Assembly (NCBI GenBank): GCA_963738375.1
Contig: CAVTWL010000004.1
Span: forward strand, 1,550,001-1,614,000
Reading direction: 5' to 3'
Length of the DNA stretch: 64,000 bases
Origin: Bog-159 sp963738375
GTDB taxonomy: Bacteria > Acidobacteriota > Terriglobia > Bryobacterales > Bryobacteraceae
In this document: piece after piece, positions 27,238-37,067 of the stretch
How the letters are laid out: each line of letters opens with the position of its first letter
How positions within the stretch are numbered: the stretch's first letter is position 1
Translations under genes and position numbers: made by a program
Notes under the pieces: generated by a model
What the model was told of the DNA's origin: nothing
What the model saw: only the letters and a program-made list of their open reading frames with translations
Database searches by the model: none

Positions 27238-27347
27238 GACTGCTTGATCGCCGCCATGGTGGCGCCAGAGCAAAAGCCTGCAATTTTGCCAAGCCGCCCG
27301 CCAAATATCCGAGAATCGCAGAACGGCATGGTCAATTTTGCATAACG

Positions 27348-27725
27348 CTAATTGTCCGCCAGCCGTGCCGTAGCGGCGCCGGCAAACGAGGCTGAGCCGA
27401 AAAACAGGATCGCGAGAAACTCGAATGGCGCGAGGTTATGGGCCGTCGGGTCAGTAAGAACAACATCCGCCACAATGAGCAACAACTGAGCCGCACAGAC
27501 AGTCGCTAACAGGACCAGGCAGGCACGAAATGGATGTAGACGAGACATTCGCGCGACCAGAAAACCCGCGAGCAAGGATGCCACTGCGAAGATTAGCCAG
27601 TGCACTTCGCCGCGCTTTGAATAGCTGGCGAACCGAAAGAAAAAGAACACGTGCAGCAGCACGCCTGCGATCACGGCCGCAATATAGCGATCGCGGGCGT
27701 CAGCCGTCTCTTCTGTTCGGAACAT
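27348..27725 (-). CDS. small integral membrane protein (125 aa)
   Basis: From the ATG at 27725 (MFRTEETADARDRYIAAVIA) four hydrophobic segments follow: AAVIAGVLLHVFFFFRFA, WLIFAVASLLAGFLVARM, ACLVLLATVCAAQLLLIV and FEFLAILFFGSASFAGAA. The topology suggests a four-helix inner-membrane protein. I see no catalytic or transport motif. It converges with the DUF6226 gene. The family is unknown. Confidence 0.6.
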   Translation of the reverse strand: MFRTEETADARDRYIAAVIAGVLLHVFFFFRFASYSKRGEVHWLIFAVASLLAGFLVARMSRLHPFRACLVLLATVCAAQLLLIVADVVLTDPTAHNLAPFEFLAILFFGSASFAGAATARLADN

Positions 27726-28000
27726 CAAGCCAGCCCTTTTGGTTATTCTAATCCGCTCCGAACAGCGCGCAAAATGTTCTCGACCGAACGTGTGGCTGAT
27801 TGCGGCGATCGGTACTGGAGATCCCAACGGTGACCGCGCTTCGAGGAGGACGGCGAGGCTTCGTCATCCAGGGTGGAGCGGCAGGGCTGCGCGATAACTC
27901 CGCAGTTCAATAGCGCTGCATAATCTGTTGTCCGGCCCCGGGTTCCAGAAAATCCTGCGACGCCTGCTTACGCATATCGGCAGGCATATCCAACAGCTTT

Positions 28001-28441
28001 ATGGGCGAGGACGACGGCGGAAATCCCGCCGGGCCCGTGGCGCGCGACGCGGAGGGAAATCTCTATGGAACGACTCTCAACTATGGAGCGGGCAACGCTG
28101 GAGTGCTTTTTGAAGTCCCGGTCTCGGGTGGCCTGAATGTGCTCCATAGCTTCGCCAAAGGCCCGCAAGGCTACACCGGAAGCGCCGTCGTCCTGGATAG
28201 TATGGGAAATATCTACGGGACGACCGCGTACGGCGGTAATGACGGATGCTACATGAATTGGGGCTGCGGCGTGTTCTATGAATACAGCGCCTCCAATGGC
28301 TACACGGTCCTCTTCACATTCCCTGGTGGCGCGGAAGGCCAGGGTGGCGCTTTGACCCTCTCCCCGGCGGGCGCCATCTACGGAGCCGGGCTCGGCGGCG
28401 CCGATGGAGGCGGGTTGATCTACAAGATGACCATCAAGTGA
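28001..28441 (+). pseudogene. GloVer/TIGR03803 repeat protein, C-terminal fragment
   Basis: The frame contains repeats VARDAEGNLYGTTLNYGAGN, LDSMGNIYGTTAYGGNDGC and LTLSPAGAIYGAGLGGADGG and ends LIYKMTIK, a typical last strand of TIGR03803 proteins. The N-terminal signal peptide and first repeats are missing; an ATG at 28001 is internal to a repeat. It is one of three GloVer fragments in the window. Confidence 0.65.
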
Positions 28442-28459
28442 AGAACAAATGCAGGGCCA

Positions 28460-28490
28460 GTCGCCCTCGCGCGGGGGCGTGGATTGAAAC
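28460..28490 (+). CRISPR. solitary type I-C-like CRISPR repeat
   Basis: The 31-base segment begins GTCGCCCTCGCGCGG and ends GGGGGCGTGGATTGAAAC, matching the shape of type I-C repeats (inner palindrome, GTGGATTGAAAC end), which are usually 32 bases. Only one copy exists in the window and no cas gene is present, so this is an orphan or degenerate repeat, not an array. Confidence 0.6.
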
Positions 28491-28617
28491 GGTTTGCGTA
28501 GTGGTGCCTGTCTGGATCGCCTCGCCGGAAACAACCGTGTGCGTATCGCCTGTCATTTGCGTCGCAGTGCCTGCTCCAATGTCCGCAACGCAATCGAGAT
28601 TCATTTTGCGGCCTGAT

Positions 28618-29076
28618 TTATGCGGCGGCCCGATAGTAGTAATTCAGCAAACCGCCCAACCGTTGCCGCTGTTGAATTTCTCCAGTGGCCTCCAGATGGC
28701 CGTCCTCCGGTTCGATCAACCGGTTTTCTAACCCTTGATGATTGCGTTCCCCATGATAATGCGCCAGGAATTCTTGCACCGCTTTGCGTAACGCGCTCTC
28801 CCCGAACCAGATCACCCGGTCCAAGCATGACTCCTTGATACTGCGCACAAATCTCTCCGCATACGCATTCAAATTTGGAGATCTCGGCGGCAACTTCGCG
28901 GATGCCACTCCCGCGCCCGCCAGCAAATTTAGAAACTGCGCCGTGAACAGCGGATCGCGATCATGGATCAAATACTTCTTGCCGCGCAGTATGCCAGCTT
29001 CCACATCCGTGAGGTTCCGGGCGACTTGTTCCATCCACAGTCCGTCTACATCTGCGGCGATGCCGCCTAACTCCAC
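28618..29076 (-). pseudogene. integrase/transposase (rve superfamily), C-terminal half
   Basis: The minus strand encodes FLIHDRDPLF-type sequence (LIHDRDPLFTAQFLNLLAGA), KLPPRSPNLNAYAERFVRSI, KESCLDRVIWFGESALRKAV and LAHYHGERNHQGLENRLI. These are the second Asp, the PxLNAYAE Glu motif and the C-terminal HYHxERNHQGL signature of acidobacterial rve-type transposases. The first Asp and N-terminal HTH are missing beyond 29076, where the frame breaks. It is a truncated element; no terminal repeats were identified. Confidence 0.78.
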
Positions 29077-29698
29077 TTTTAAAAGACTTTGGCGACGAGA
29101 TGGTTGACCGCCAGTTGGCCACTATCAAACGGCGAAATCAGCGTGAGGCCCGGATGTTTTGGCCGTCACCGCCCGCAAGCGCGGCATCAACCGCACGAAT
29201 AAAGGCTGCTCCGCGTAGTGATCGCTGTAGGTGACGCCCACGGTTCCCGCGTGGCGCCAACGCCGCAGCACAAGCCGCGATGGCTGTTGGTACTGCCCGA
29301 CAGAATTCCGCAGGTGGGACCTTTCAGTCGCCGACGGGGAGCAGGCGTTGGGGAATCACGGGCGGTACTTGCAGGAGCAGATGACGAAGGGCGCGCTGAC
29401 GCATTTAATCACCATAGAGGGTGGAAGCCACGGCAGCGTTCGAGCGGCAACAGTACATACATGCAAGGTCAGGCGTGCGTTGATTATGCCTCGCCGCGGT
29501 TCTCTGTGTGGACCGTCATTCAAGCAGCAGAGCAGCCAGCGGCACGAGCCTTACGTTCTTGTCTTCGGCTCGCTCACAATGTCCGCGACTTCCTCGTCGC
29601 GCCCGACCATTCGCTTCGTCCACCAGTCCAACCGCGCCGCACCAGAGTATCTCCTACGGGAAATCACGGTGGCCGCAGACCCGCCAGCGCGCTTCGGT
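29077..29698. other. mosaic region of unidentified fragments
   Basis: A minus-strand stretch near 29120-29260 reads VGVTYSDHYAEQPLFVRLMP, and a plus-strand stretch near 29360-29440 reads QEQMTKGALTHLITIEGGSH; both look like scraps of genes I cannot name. A 40-base motif shared with 37789-37828 lies at 29433-29472, and the 143-bp repeat copy B at 29539-29681. No complete gene is present. Confidence 0.45.
29539..29681. repeat. 143-bp dispersed repeat, copy B (copy A 22370-22512)
   Basis: Same orientation and nearly identical to 22370-22512. In this copy the right edge meets an SDR gene fragment; in copy A it runs into a glycosidase-like fragment. Confidence 0.85.
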
Positions 29699-29838
29699 CA
29701 GATTAGGCCCCCGATCGAGATGATTCTTCCGCCGTCCCCCATATGCCGGAGGGCTGCCTGCGTCGTGACGAACGTGCCGCGGATATTGATGTCGATCATT
29801 CGATCCATCTCCTCCAGCGTGGTCCTGTACGTTTGGAG
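29699..29838 (-). pseudogene. short-chain dehydrogenase fragment
   Basis: The minus strand reads TLEEMDRMIDINIRGTFVTT then QAALRHMGDGGRIISIG, the region from helix 4 through beta strand 5 of an SDR, just before the catalytic Ser. The sequence ends in GLI and a stop where the 143-bp repeat begins. Neither the cofactor-binding start nor the YxxxK motif remains. Confidence 0.72.
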
Positions 29839-29849
29839 CGGTTTAGGGA

Positions 29850-30776
29850 TTGACCTCGTTGGCTCGTGCCTGGACTTCTTGGGATAATACCATTCAGGTG
29901 CAGAGCAGACTTTCGGCTGGATTAACAAATCGCTTCCATTTTGGGCGCAATCTCAATCAGTCCGAGCCATTTGACACGGCGCGAGTGAGGGCGGCGGAGC
30001 AGGAATTGGAGCGGCTGCCAATGCCGGATAAGGCGGCTCGGACGTACCTGAGAAAGCACATTCGGCGGCTGGCGCGCACGCTGGCGCTGGTTCCGCCTCC
30101 GGAGGATACCGGACGAGTCCTGGAATTGGGATGTTACATGCAAATCACCCCGTTGCTAGAACGGTTGTGCGGGTACCGGGAGGTGCGTGGGGCGTATTAT
30201 GGCGAAGCGGGGCGGATCGACCGGAAGAGCATGCAGTTTCCAACGGGGGAGTTTGCCTGCATGGTGGACCATTTCGATGTAGAGCGGGATACCTTTCCTT
30301 ATTCCGACGGGCACTTCGATTTGGTAGTGGCGGGGGAGATCATCGAGCACCTCATCCGCGATCCGATCCACATGCTCTTGGAGGCGCGGCGGGTATTGCG
30401 GGAGGGCGGCAGGATTTTGGTGACGACGCCGAACGTGGGGAGCATTACGAGCTTTGCGAAAGTGCTGCACGGGCAAGATAATCCGCAGATTTATTCTCAG
30501 TACGACCGGCCCATGGCGGATGCCGAGCCTGAGATCGGGCATGTGCGCGAGTACACGGCTCACGAGATCGGGAAGACGCTTCAGGCGGCGGGTTGCGAGG
30601 TTGAACAACTGTTCACCACGCATCTTGCGGAGTATGAGGAACACTTGCCGCTACTCAAATTTCTGGAGGAGCACAGGTACAACACGGAGCATCGGGGCGA
30701 ACAGACGTGGTGCGTAGCGATTAAGCGGAGTAGCTTGCCGGTGGAACGGTATCCCTCATTCCTTTATAACGGCTGA
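29850..30776 (+). CDS. SAM-dependent methyltransferase
   Basis: Up to 308 residues. The class I fold is visible from motif I (GRVLELGCYMQITPLLERL) through DHFDVERDTFPYSDGHFDLV, the EIIEHLIRDP segment, EARRVLREGGRILVTTPNVG and a C-terminal part with REYTAHEIGKTLQAAGCEVE. This pattern fits methyltransferases acting on small molecules or glycans. The start is uncertain: TTG at 29850 and GTG at 29898 are both weak, and the first 30 residues are not protein-like. A sulfotransferase gene converges with it, which may hint at extracellular glycan or lipid modification. Confidence 0.8.
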   Translation: MTSLARAWTSWDNTIQVQSRLSAGLTNRFHFGRNLNQSEPFDTARVRAAEQELERLPMPDKAARTYLRKHIRRLARTLALVPPPEDTGRVLELGCYMQITPLLERLCGYREVRGAYYGEAGRIDRKSMQFPTGEFACMVDHFDVERDTFPYSDGHFDLVVAGEIIEHLIRDPIHMLLEARRVLREGGRILVTTPNVGSITSFAKVLHGQDNPQIYSQYDRPMADAEPEIGHVREYTAHEIGKTLQAAGCEVEQLFTTHLAEYEEHLPLLKFLEEHRYNTEHRGEQTWCVAIKRSSLPVERYPSFLYNG

Positions 30777-30886
30777 GATGGGGGGGCGACGCGCTCGACT
30801 TCGCGCATGACAGGCAGGGTGTTTCCGCCTTTCGCTCCCGTGCCAGGCCTGCTACCGGATCGATCACGCGGCGCGCCGTAAGGCTA

Positions 30887-32254
30887 TTAGTCTGCGTACG
30901 TTCGTATTTTCGGTACGCTAGCGCGGCCGGCTATATGTCCCGATATGCTCATGATGCGTACCCATCGAAGGTAACCAGTCCCGCGGCATTCGGGCGACTC
31001 CGATAGCCCTCTGCCAAAACCGGAGACGGCTCGATTAAAAAGATCGATCCGGATTGCGGCGACCGTCCCGCGCCAGTTTCGGTGGCGGTAAACCGGAAAA
31101 TCCAAAATTCGCCACGCACCCTGCGCGCGGTATTCGACGTGAAAAGCGCGGTCCTCCGAGAACTCTTCCTCCGAGCCCCGCCAATAGACGGTGCAGACAT
31201 TCCCGGCTCCTTCGCGCAAACAGATCCAAATATGATCGACGACACTGGTATCGAATCCGCGCGCAGGCAAGTCGAACCAATAATCGGTGTCCCAGACATC
31301 GATCCTGGCACAGTCTTCTTCGAGAGTCATCTTGCCATGTTCAGACGGGCTTGTCGGCAAATTGACCATGGCCGCGCGCGACAACTCCACTTCCTGGCAT
31401 GCGGGCACGGACACAGCTTGCGTGTCGTACCCCAAGGCGCGCATTTCCTTGCCTACGAGGTGAATGATTTTGCGATTGACGCTGGAATTCGGATTCTCTT
31501 TTTGCCAGCGGCGAACGGAAGAGGCCAGGGTGGGCGCCGTGGAGTGCTGGGCCCATTCCCCTTGGCTTTCACCGATTTTCAGGCGAAGTCCGAAACGGCT
31601 TTCCAGTTCTGCCACCTTGCTTTCGAATGAGACCACATAATCCTCGTACTTCAGACGCATCGCGCTGCAGCGGTCGCGGCCAAAGGCGTAGTTCTCAAAT
31701 ATCTGAATGAAAGCGAAAGCGATCCGATGCGCCAACTCGCTCTCCTCAGTCGGATCCTCCAGACCAGCCAGGAAGCCGGTGTTGCGCGCATGGAACATTC
31801 GCGCGGAGATGTAGACGTCGCGCGGGTCGCGAAAAAGATAGATGACCTCGCACGGGAATGATCGGCTCACAAAGGCAGGTAGCCATGCCGAGGATTTCTG
31901 GGCATAAAACCGTGCATGTTTATTGTCTTTCTGTACTAGAGTCGTAAATGCTTGCCAAAAGACCGCCAACCAATCCTGCGGCGACGGCGGCCAGTTCCGG
32001 TCCGCGTAGCGCTCGTCGTAATACCAGGGGAAACGGCCTAGCCGCGAAACTTCAAAATTGGCGAGTTCTTCGATGGTAAATTCGCCGTAGCCGATATCGC
32101 GGTTCAGCAGTTCGGCGAGCTTGGCCCAGTAAGTGAGATAGCGCTTTTCATAAGGGTAAACGGAGTCGCAAAAGACCTCGTTCGAGGTGCTGAATAGCTT
32201 CATCAATGCGGTGGTGCCCGTGCGCCCTTGCCCACAAATGAGGATTGGAATCAT
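30887..32254 (-). CDS. sulfotransferase family protein
   Basis: A 455-residue protein beginning MIPILICGQGRTGTTALMKL, the 5'-phosphosulfate-binding loop of PAPS-dependent sulfotransferases. The 3'-phosphate-binding segment is present as CEVIYLFRDPRDVYISARMF. A KLKYEDYV-like strand (RLKYEDYVVSFESKVAELES) follows in the usual place. About 150 C-terminal residues form an extra beta-rich domain (VDHIWICLREGAGNVCTVYW, GYLRWVRIMSISGHI) not found in minimal sulfotransferases. It would transfer sulfate to a sugar, lipid or protein. No PAPS synthesis gene is near. Confidence 0.82.
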   Translation of the reverse strand: MIPILICGQGRTGTTALMKLFSTSNEVFCDSVYPYEKRYLTYWAKLAELLNRDIGYGEFTIEELANFEVSRLGRFPWYYDERYADRNWPPSPQDWLAVFWQAFTTLVQKDNKHARFYAQKSSAWLPAFVSRSFPCEVIYLFRDPRDVYISARMFHARNTGFLAGLEDPTEESELAHRIAFAFIQIFENYAFGRDRCSAMRLKYEDYVVSFESKVAELESRFGLRLKIGESQGEWAQHSTAPTLASSVRRWQKENPNSSVNRKIIHLVGKEMRALGYDTQAVSVPACQEVELSRAAMVNLPTSPSEHGKMTLEEDCARIDVWDTDYWFDLPARGFDTSVVDHIWICLREGAGNVCTVYWRGSEEEFSEDRAFHVEYRAQGAWRILDFPVYRHRNWRGTVAAIRIDLFNRAVSGFGRGLSESPECRGTGYLRWVRIMSISGHIAGRASVPKIRTYAD

Positions 32255-32579
32255 CGCGCCAACGCCTGCATTAGGCCAGTGTACATTACCGGCGTAGCTT
32301 TAGAAGTCCGATTGAACCCAGATGGGACTGCGCGGAACGCGGACGGGAAGGCCGGACGATGCGATCAACTCCTGCACGTCTCGTTGACCGTGACGGTCCA
32401 TCCGGCCCGAGGTCGATGTAGCGCGGGCCGTCGTGTGTCAGTCCTGAATGGTGCATACGGATACCGGGAGCACCTTCGCCACGTCCTTCTCTGTTAGCAA
32501 TGCGTCCATAAGCTTTGAAGCTCTGTTAAATGGTGTATCGGACCGCGACCCAAGGAGATAATTGGCGGCCCCATGCCCG
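32255..32579. other. intergenic region without a recognisable gene
   Basis: About 325 bases between two leftward genes. It should hold the sulfotransferase promoter and the end of the next transcript's upstream gene. No convincing frame, hairpin or repeat was seen. Confidence 0.4.
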
Positions 32580-34754
32580 TCAGTTTACAGAGATCAGGCC
32601 ACTATTGCTAGCAGCTCCATCTAAAATGACCTGGAGCGCGTAGTCTCCGGGAGGTAGGGCGGGAACTACGATGTTCATTTGGCCGACGCCCACGGTGCCA
32701 GGCGCGAGGCCTGCGTAGTAGAGTTGCGCCGGAAGGTTGCCGAGAGTTGCGGCAGGATTGGTCATGGCGCCTTCTCCCGTGAGGAAAATCGTGATGACGC
32801 TGCCCGCCGGGGCGGGTGCAGCGGTCGTATTTAAGGTGCCATTCTGATTCAGTGCCAGGATGCGTGTGGAACTGACAACGAAGATTTGCGGGGCAGCTTT
32901 GGCGATGGTGAATGTGGAGGTCGCCGGCGTGCTGGAGGTGGTCACGATAATTGTTGCGACGCCGGCTGCGGTCTGAGGGGGTACTTGGGCATTGATCTGC
33001 GTAGGACTAACGTATAGCAACCCGGCGCGCACACCGTTTATGGAAACGGAAGTATCCGCCAGCGAAATAGGCAACGGAACCTGCGATGCATTGGCTGTAG
33101 CCTGCGCCAGATTCGTGCCGTAGACCGAAATGAGCGAGCCGGGCGAAACCGAGGTGTTGTACGACGCTGAGTTCACCACCGTCGAAATCGTCCCAGGAGC
33201 GGGCGGCAGCATACCGTAGACCACCAGACTGCTGAGCGAATCCACGAATACTTTGCCATCGGCCACCGTGGGCACGGCAAATTCGGTATAACCGGCGATA
33301 CTGTCGTTGTAAAGTTCCTTGGAAAGATCGGCGGCGTCGAAGGCGTGGAGAATGGCGCCGGGATTGCCCAGTTCATAAGCCCAGACAATTCCGTCGGCCG
33401 AACCATAGGCTGACACGACCGGCGAAGTTCCCGGATTGGCCAGGGTCGTGGAAGAACTTGAAGCCGGGGTGGCGGCGACAACTCCGCTGGCAATTTTAAA
33501 GGCGCGAAGCGAGTCACCGCCCGCGGAAAAATACAGACTGCCGGAAAAATAGGCAGCCGAGCCGAAAACGCCCTGGCCATTTAGGGAAATAGTTTGGAGG
33601 GCGCCGGTATCGGCGGCGGGGTCGTAGCCGCCGAGATTATCGCGATCAAGCAGATAGATGCGGCCCTCCTTGCCCACAGCGACGATCAGGTTGGGGTGAG
33701 TGGCGCTTCCGACGTCTGGAGGAAGGAGGAGAGGCCCCGCCGAACCGAGGTCGAGATCAAGACCCTGCAGGTCGGCTTGGTTGTAGGGTGTGAAGTAATC
33801 GTCCATGGTGAGACCGTGGGGCAGGAGGCGGATGACGCTGTCGGCTAGGTCTGGCGGATAATTCGTCTTGTCGAAGACACCGTTGGCGGAGACAGCGTAG
33901 ATATTGCCGTTTGAATCCGCGGCGGGCCCGGCCCCGGCGTTCCAAAACGATCCTTCGCTGCTATTGGGGGTAGTGACGTAGACGGCGACCTGCTGCAGAG
34001 TGCCGGTCTGGTAGCCTATTATCCAACCGTGATAAGGGCTGATGTCACAGTGAGAGGACCAAGTTGTGTAGACGACACCGTTCGCGAGCAGAAGAGCAGA
34101 GCGGTGCTTGTAGTTCAGCGGAACGAAAGTAACGGTGCTGCCGCCGTCGCCAGTGCCCGGGGCGGACGCCTTGATCTCGACGGGACTGGCGGGGAGTTCC
34201 TGTCCGCTCCGGATATCGAGAGCGTGGAGGCGCTGCACATAGCGAACGGTTCCGTTATCGGCGATTTCCTTGGTGAAGGCGACGAGATAGACGGTGTAAG
34301 TGGCCGGGTCGACGACAGGGGTCCCGATGACGCCCAGCTCCGGATTGATGACCGGACAATTGACGTCCTCGTAGGGTACGGTAGTGACGCCGTTATCGGG
34401 GTCGATGAAGCTCACCTGCCACAGGGGGGCGGCGTTCGTGCCTTGATTGCTGTCGGCATCGAAGGCGTAGATGCTGTCGTGTGCCGTGGCGACGACCACA
34501 ATGTCGTGCAGGGTGCCATCGGACATGGGGACGGCTGCGGCATATAAAGGCTGGCCATAAAGGAAGCCATCGACGCTGCGCGAGTAACGCTGGCCGAAAT
34601 GGGCGGCGTTCACGTTGGCAGGGGAAAGTAACGGCTCATTCAAGTTCTGTCCAGTGCGGGCGTTGTCGTTTTTATAAGTGAGCACGTTGACCTGCGCCCG
34701 GGTAGAAAGTGCGATCAAACACAATCCTCCAAGACGAACCTTCCGGGATCCCAT
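32580..34754 (-). CDS. secreted beta-propeller (PQQ-like) protein with TIGR03437 domain
   Basis: I chose the ATG at 34754 because it begins a signal peptide (MGSRKVRLGGLCLIALSTRA); about 724 residues. The first 480 residues form a PQQ-enzyme-like propeller (TYKNDNARTGQNLNEPLLSP, GQPLYAAAVPMSDGTLHDIV, YAFDADSNQGTNAAPLWQVS). No PQQ-dehydrogenase active-site motif is apparent. The C-terminus is a full acidobacterial TIGR03437 module (VNSASYNTSVSPGSLISVYG, LLYVSPTQINAQVPPQTAAG, VITIFLTGEGAM). It is a typical large exported Solibacter protein; ligand unknown. Confidence 0.82.
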   Translation of the reverse strand: MGSRKVRLGGLCLIALSTRAQVNVLTYKNDNARTGQNLNEPLLSPANVNAAHFGQRYSRSVDGFLYGQPLYAAAVPMSDGTLHDIVVVATAHDSIYAFDADSNQGTNAAPLWQVSFIDPDNGVTTVPYEDVNCPVINPELGVIGTPVVDPATYTVYLVAFTKEIADNGTVRYVQRLHALDIRSGQELPASPVEIKASAPGTGDGGSTVTFVPLNYKHRSALLLANGVVYTTWSSHCDISPYHGWIIGYQTGTLQQVAVYVTTPNSSEGSFWNAGAGPAADSNGNIYAVSANGVFDKTNYPPDLADSVIRLLPHGLTMDDYFTPYNQADLQGLDLDLGSAGPLLLPPDVGSATHPNLIVAVGKEGRIYLLDRDNLGGYDPAADTGALQTISLNGQGVFGSAAYFSGSLYFSAGGDSLRAFKIASGVVAATPASSSSTTLANPGTSPVVSAYGSADGIVWAYELGNPGAILHAFDAADLSKELYNDSIAGYTEFAVPTVADGKVFVDSLSSLVVYGMLPPAPGTISTVVNSASYNTSVSPGSLISVYGTNLAQATANASQVPLPISLADTSVSINGVRAGLLYVSPTQINAQVPPQTAAGVATIIVTTSSTPATSTFTIAKAAPQIFVVSSTRILALNQNGTLNTTAAPAPAGSVITIFLTGEGAMTNPAATLGNLPAQLYYAGLAPGTVGVGQMNIVVPALPPGDYALQVILDGAASNSGLISVN

Positions 34755-34850
34755 CGAAATAGTGTAATGCGTTGAGACAAGTGTCGGACAGGTGTCCACT
34801 GGCGGGCCCTAAACCGCGCGGGTTGCCGTTCCACGTCAGTATCCGGGCGT

Positions 34851-35151
34851 GACACAGAGGCGGTGCAACTTGCTACCGCGGTCGCCGTCTTAGAGAAACT
34901 GAGGACACGGCTGGACGAGCCGCTCAGTTGGGAGATGCGGAGGGAATTGATCGAAACCTCCTCGAATGTGGTGCGGGTAAGACACTCGCGAGGTGAAGGG
35001 GCATGGGGTGGCGACCATCAAGCTCTTACCGGCTGTCCCCCTGCCCCACGATAAGGCTGCCAGAAGCCTTGCCAGACAGCGCGCCGAAGTTCGAACTGTG
35101 CACTGAGAAGACCTGCAAAAGGGAGCCGAGTGGCATAGCAGCACAACAGCG
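34851..35151 (+). pseudogene. displaced C-terminal fragment of the large serine recombinase
   Basis: The segment corresponds to 42649-42961 of the recombinase gene with many substitutions and several short indels. LATAVAVLEKLRTRLDEPLS and a garbled LIETSSNVVRV are readable before the frame breaks. It is an older, decayed relative of the same gene, lying 6 kb upstream in the same orientation. No catalytic domain is present. Confidence 0.78.
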
Positions 35152-35387
35152 GAGAGCCAAAGGGAAACCCCACGCGAAGCGCGGTGGAAAAGATTTGCCG
35201 ACGGGCCGGGAAAGCGTCGCACTGAAGTCGTGCAAATCGTCACCAAGCGTGCGGGCCGCAGATGCGGCACTTGGAGCACGTTTGGAAAAGAATTCGCCAT
35301 GCGCCCGGACGGCTCACACTGGCGAATTCGCTTAGTACTTGCGAAGCAGATGCTTCGCACCTCCAGCCCTTACATCTTGAACAACCG

Positions 35388-36727
35388 TTACGGGATGCGT
35401 TCGAGCGCGGGCGGATGCCAAGTGCCGTTGAGGATTGCTTCTTCAGGCCAATAAAGGCGAATGGTGAGATTAAAGGTTCCGTCGCCAGAAGGAAGCCAGT
35501 TCGATTCCTTCTCGGGTCCGGGGTTCTGGCTCTGAAAATAGATATCCAGCGAACCGTCCGGGTTGAATTTTAATGAATCGCGATCGCCGATGGCGTAGCG
35601 GTGGATTGGGTTCGCAATGAAATAGCCATCTTTATCGTAAGCAGTAAGCGACCAGAAGGCGCGCACCGGCGGAAGCACGGCTTTGTCGAAGTGCATGCGG
35701 TATCGCATGGAGCCACTGAGGAGTTGCCCCGCGCCGTCCGCGCTGCTGTTCAGATAAATGGCGTCCTCGGGGGGATTCGCACCTATCGCAAAACGCGCGA
35801 TGGCGGCGCGCGCCATGTAGTTGGTTCCATAGCGTCCGATGTTTTTGTTGAACCCTGCCCAACCAGGCTTGGTGGCCGCAGCCGCGGTAATCATTTGTTC
35901 GACGCGCGCGGACGCGGCATGAGCGCCTTGATTGATCGCTTGCTGTTGTTCCTGACTCAGCTTCGACGCATCGAAATCTTCTCCCGGAACGATACCAAGA
36001 CGCGCCAGATCGGCGAATCATGAGGAGTATCGGCGGTATGCGGCGGGTTCGCCTTCATGGCCTTGGCGAAAGCTGCGAAGAACTCGCTCGGCTCCATCGC
36101 CTTGACGCGATCCGGCGGCGTGGCGCCCTCGGACTTTCCGAAAGCGAGCGCGGAGCCGAGCTTCTGCTCCCCATTCGGATACGCGCTCAACGGCATCATG
36201 CGCATGCCCTTCTGAAACGCGTGTACATTGTCGTAATCGGAGGCGCCGTTGGTTTGGGTGCGGCCGAGGAGCCAACCAATGTTGGTCGGCGCATCCAGGC
36301 GTGTGACGTGTTCCGGAAGAGTGCCCTTCCAGTTCGGCCCTACGACAGCGAACCATGCCTCTGTGGTTCCGGTCGTCCGTTTGCCCGGGTCGGCGAAGGT
36401 TTCCGTCCACGCATCCATGAATTGCAGCAGGTAAAAACGGCCCCCCGAATCGGGAACGTGGATGAGGATTGGTTCCTTCGCCAGATCGAGCCACGCCGTC
36501 GAATAAAGAGTGTCAGCGTTGGGCCGGACTATTTGCCGGATATCCGGGCGCGGGAATTGGGGAACGTGAGTGAATTGATTTACCGATTGTGCGCCGCGAG
36601 TTGCTTCCAGAAGTACGAGAGGATAAGCGTAGATATAGGCTCGCTCCGAGATGTCTCGGAGGTCAGCGGGGGCGTTTTGTCCATGGAGCACGGCAGCGGC
36701 GAGAAGCGTGGTCAGGAGGGGCCTCAT
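35388..36727 (-). pseudogene. secreted DUF1254/DUF1214 protein, one-base frameshift
   Basis: The ATG at 36727 begins a signal peptide (MRPLLTTLLAAAVLHGQNAP). The DUF1254 domain follows (YAYPLVLLEATRGAQSVNQF, IVRPNADTLYSTAWLDLAKE, YLLQFMDAWTETFADPG). Near 36008-36010 one base is missing: the frame ends shortly after, while the next frame continues LARLGIVPGEDFDASKLSQE into the DUF1214 domain (FNKNIGRYGTNYMARAAIAR, RAFWSLTAYDKDGYFI, RYAIGDRDSLKFNPDGSLDI). With that base restored it is a standard two-domain envelope protein of unknown function. A 7-bp-stem hairpin lies 30 bases past the stop at 35341-35358. Confidence 0.82.
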
Positions 36728-36848
36728 AAGTCCTTTGGCGGAGAGACAAATTCTTCCAGTCAAGCCTATCATGCGCGGCGCACCATAGGAACTCCCTATT
36801 CTAAATCACCGTGGGTGCGAAATTCCCCCAATCCGCCGCGAAAAAGGC

Positions 36849-36867
36849 GGGCCGCTGTTAGCGGCCC
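36849..36867. other. 8-bp perfect hairpin upstream of the DUF1254 gene
   Basis: GGGCCGCT, a 3-base loop and AGCGGCCC form a GC-rich stem at 36849-36867. No T run follows on either strand. It may be a terminator for a lost gene or a protein-binding dyad; its place beside a GloVer scrap favours a relic. Confidence 0.45.
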
Positions 36868-36873
36868 GATGGC

Positions 36874-37041
36874 AAGCTGGACACTTCGCTCGAACTAACA
36901 GTTCTCCACACCTTCAGCGGTGGGGCCGACGGCTTCGCCGGAGGACAGGTCGTGCTCGGCCCTGGCGGCCTTGTCTACGGCACCGCAGGCGGCGGCAGGG
37001 GACTTATCTTCCATGATTGTAGAGGGATCGGCCGCGCGACG
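36874..37041 (+). pseudogene. GloVer/TIGR03803 repeat fragment
   Basis: One repeat is readable: LELTVLHTFSGGADGFAGGQ followed by VVLGPGGLVYGTAGGG. The frame ends soon after. It matches the repeat type at 20150-21348 and 28001-28441. About 50 codons remain. Confidence 0.6.
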
Positions 37042-37067
37042 TGATAGAGTCGATCAAACTCGCGCAG

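Noticed and set aside
28460..28612. A CRISPR array
   Set aside because: Only one repeat is present; no second repeat, regular spacer or cas gene was found, so only an orphan repeat is reported.
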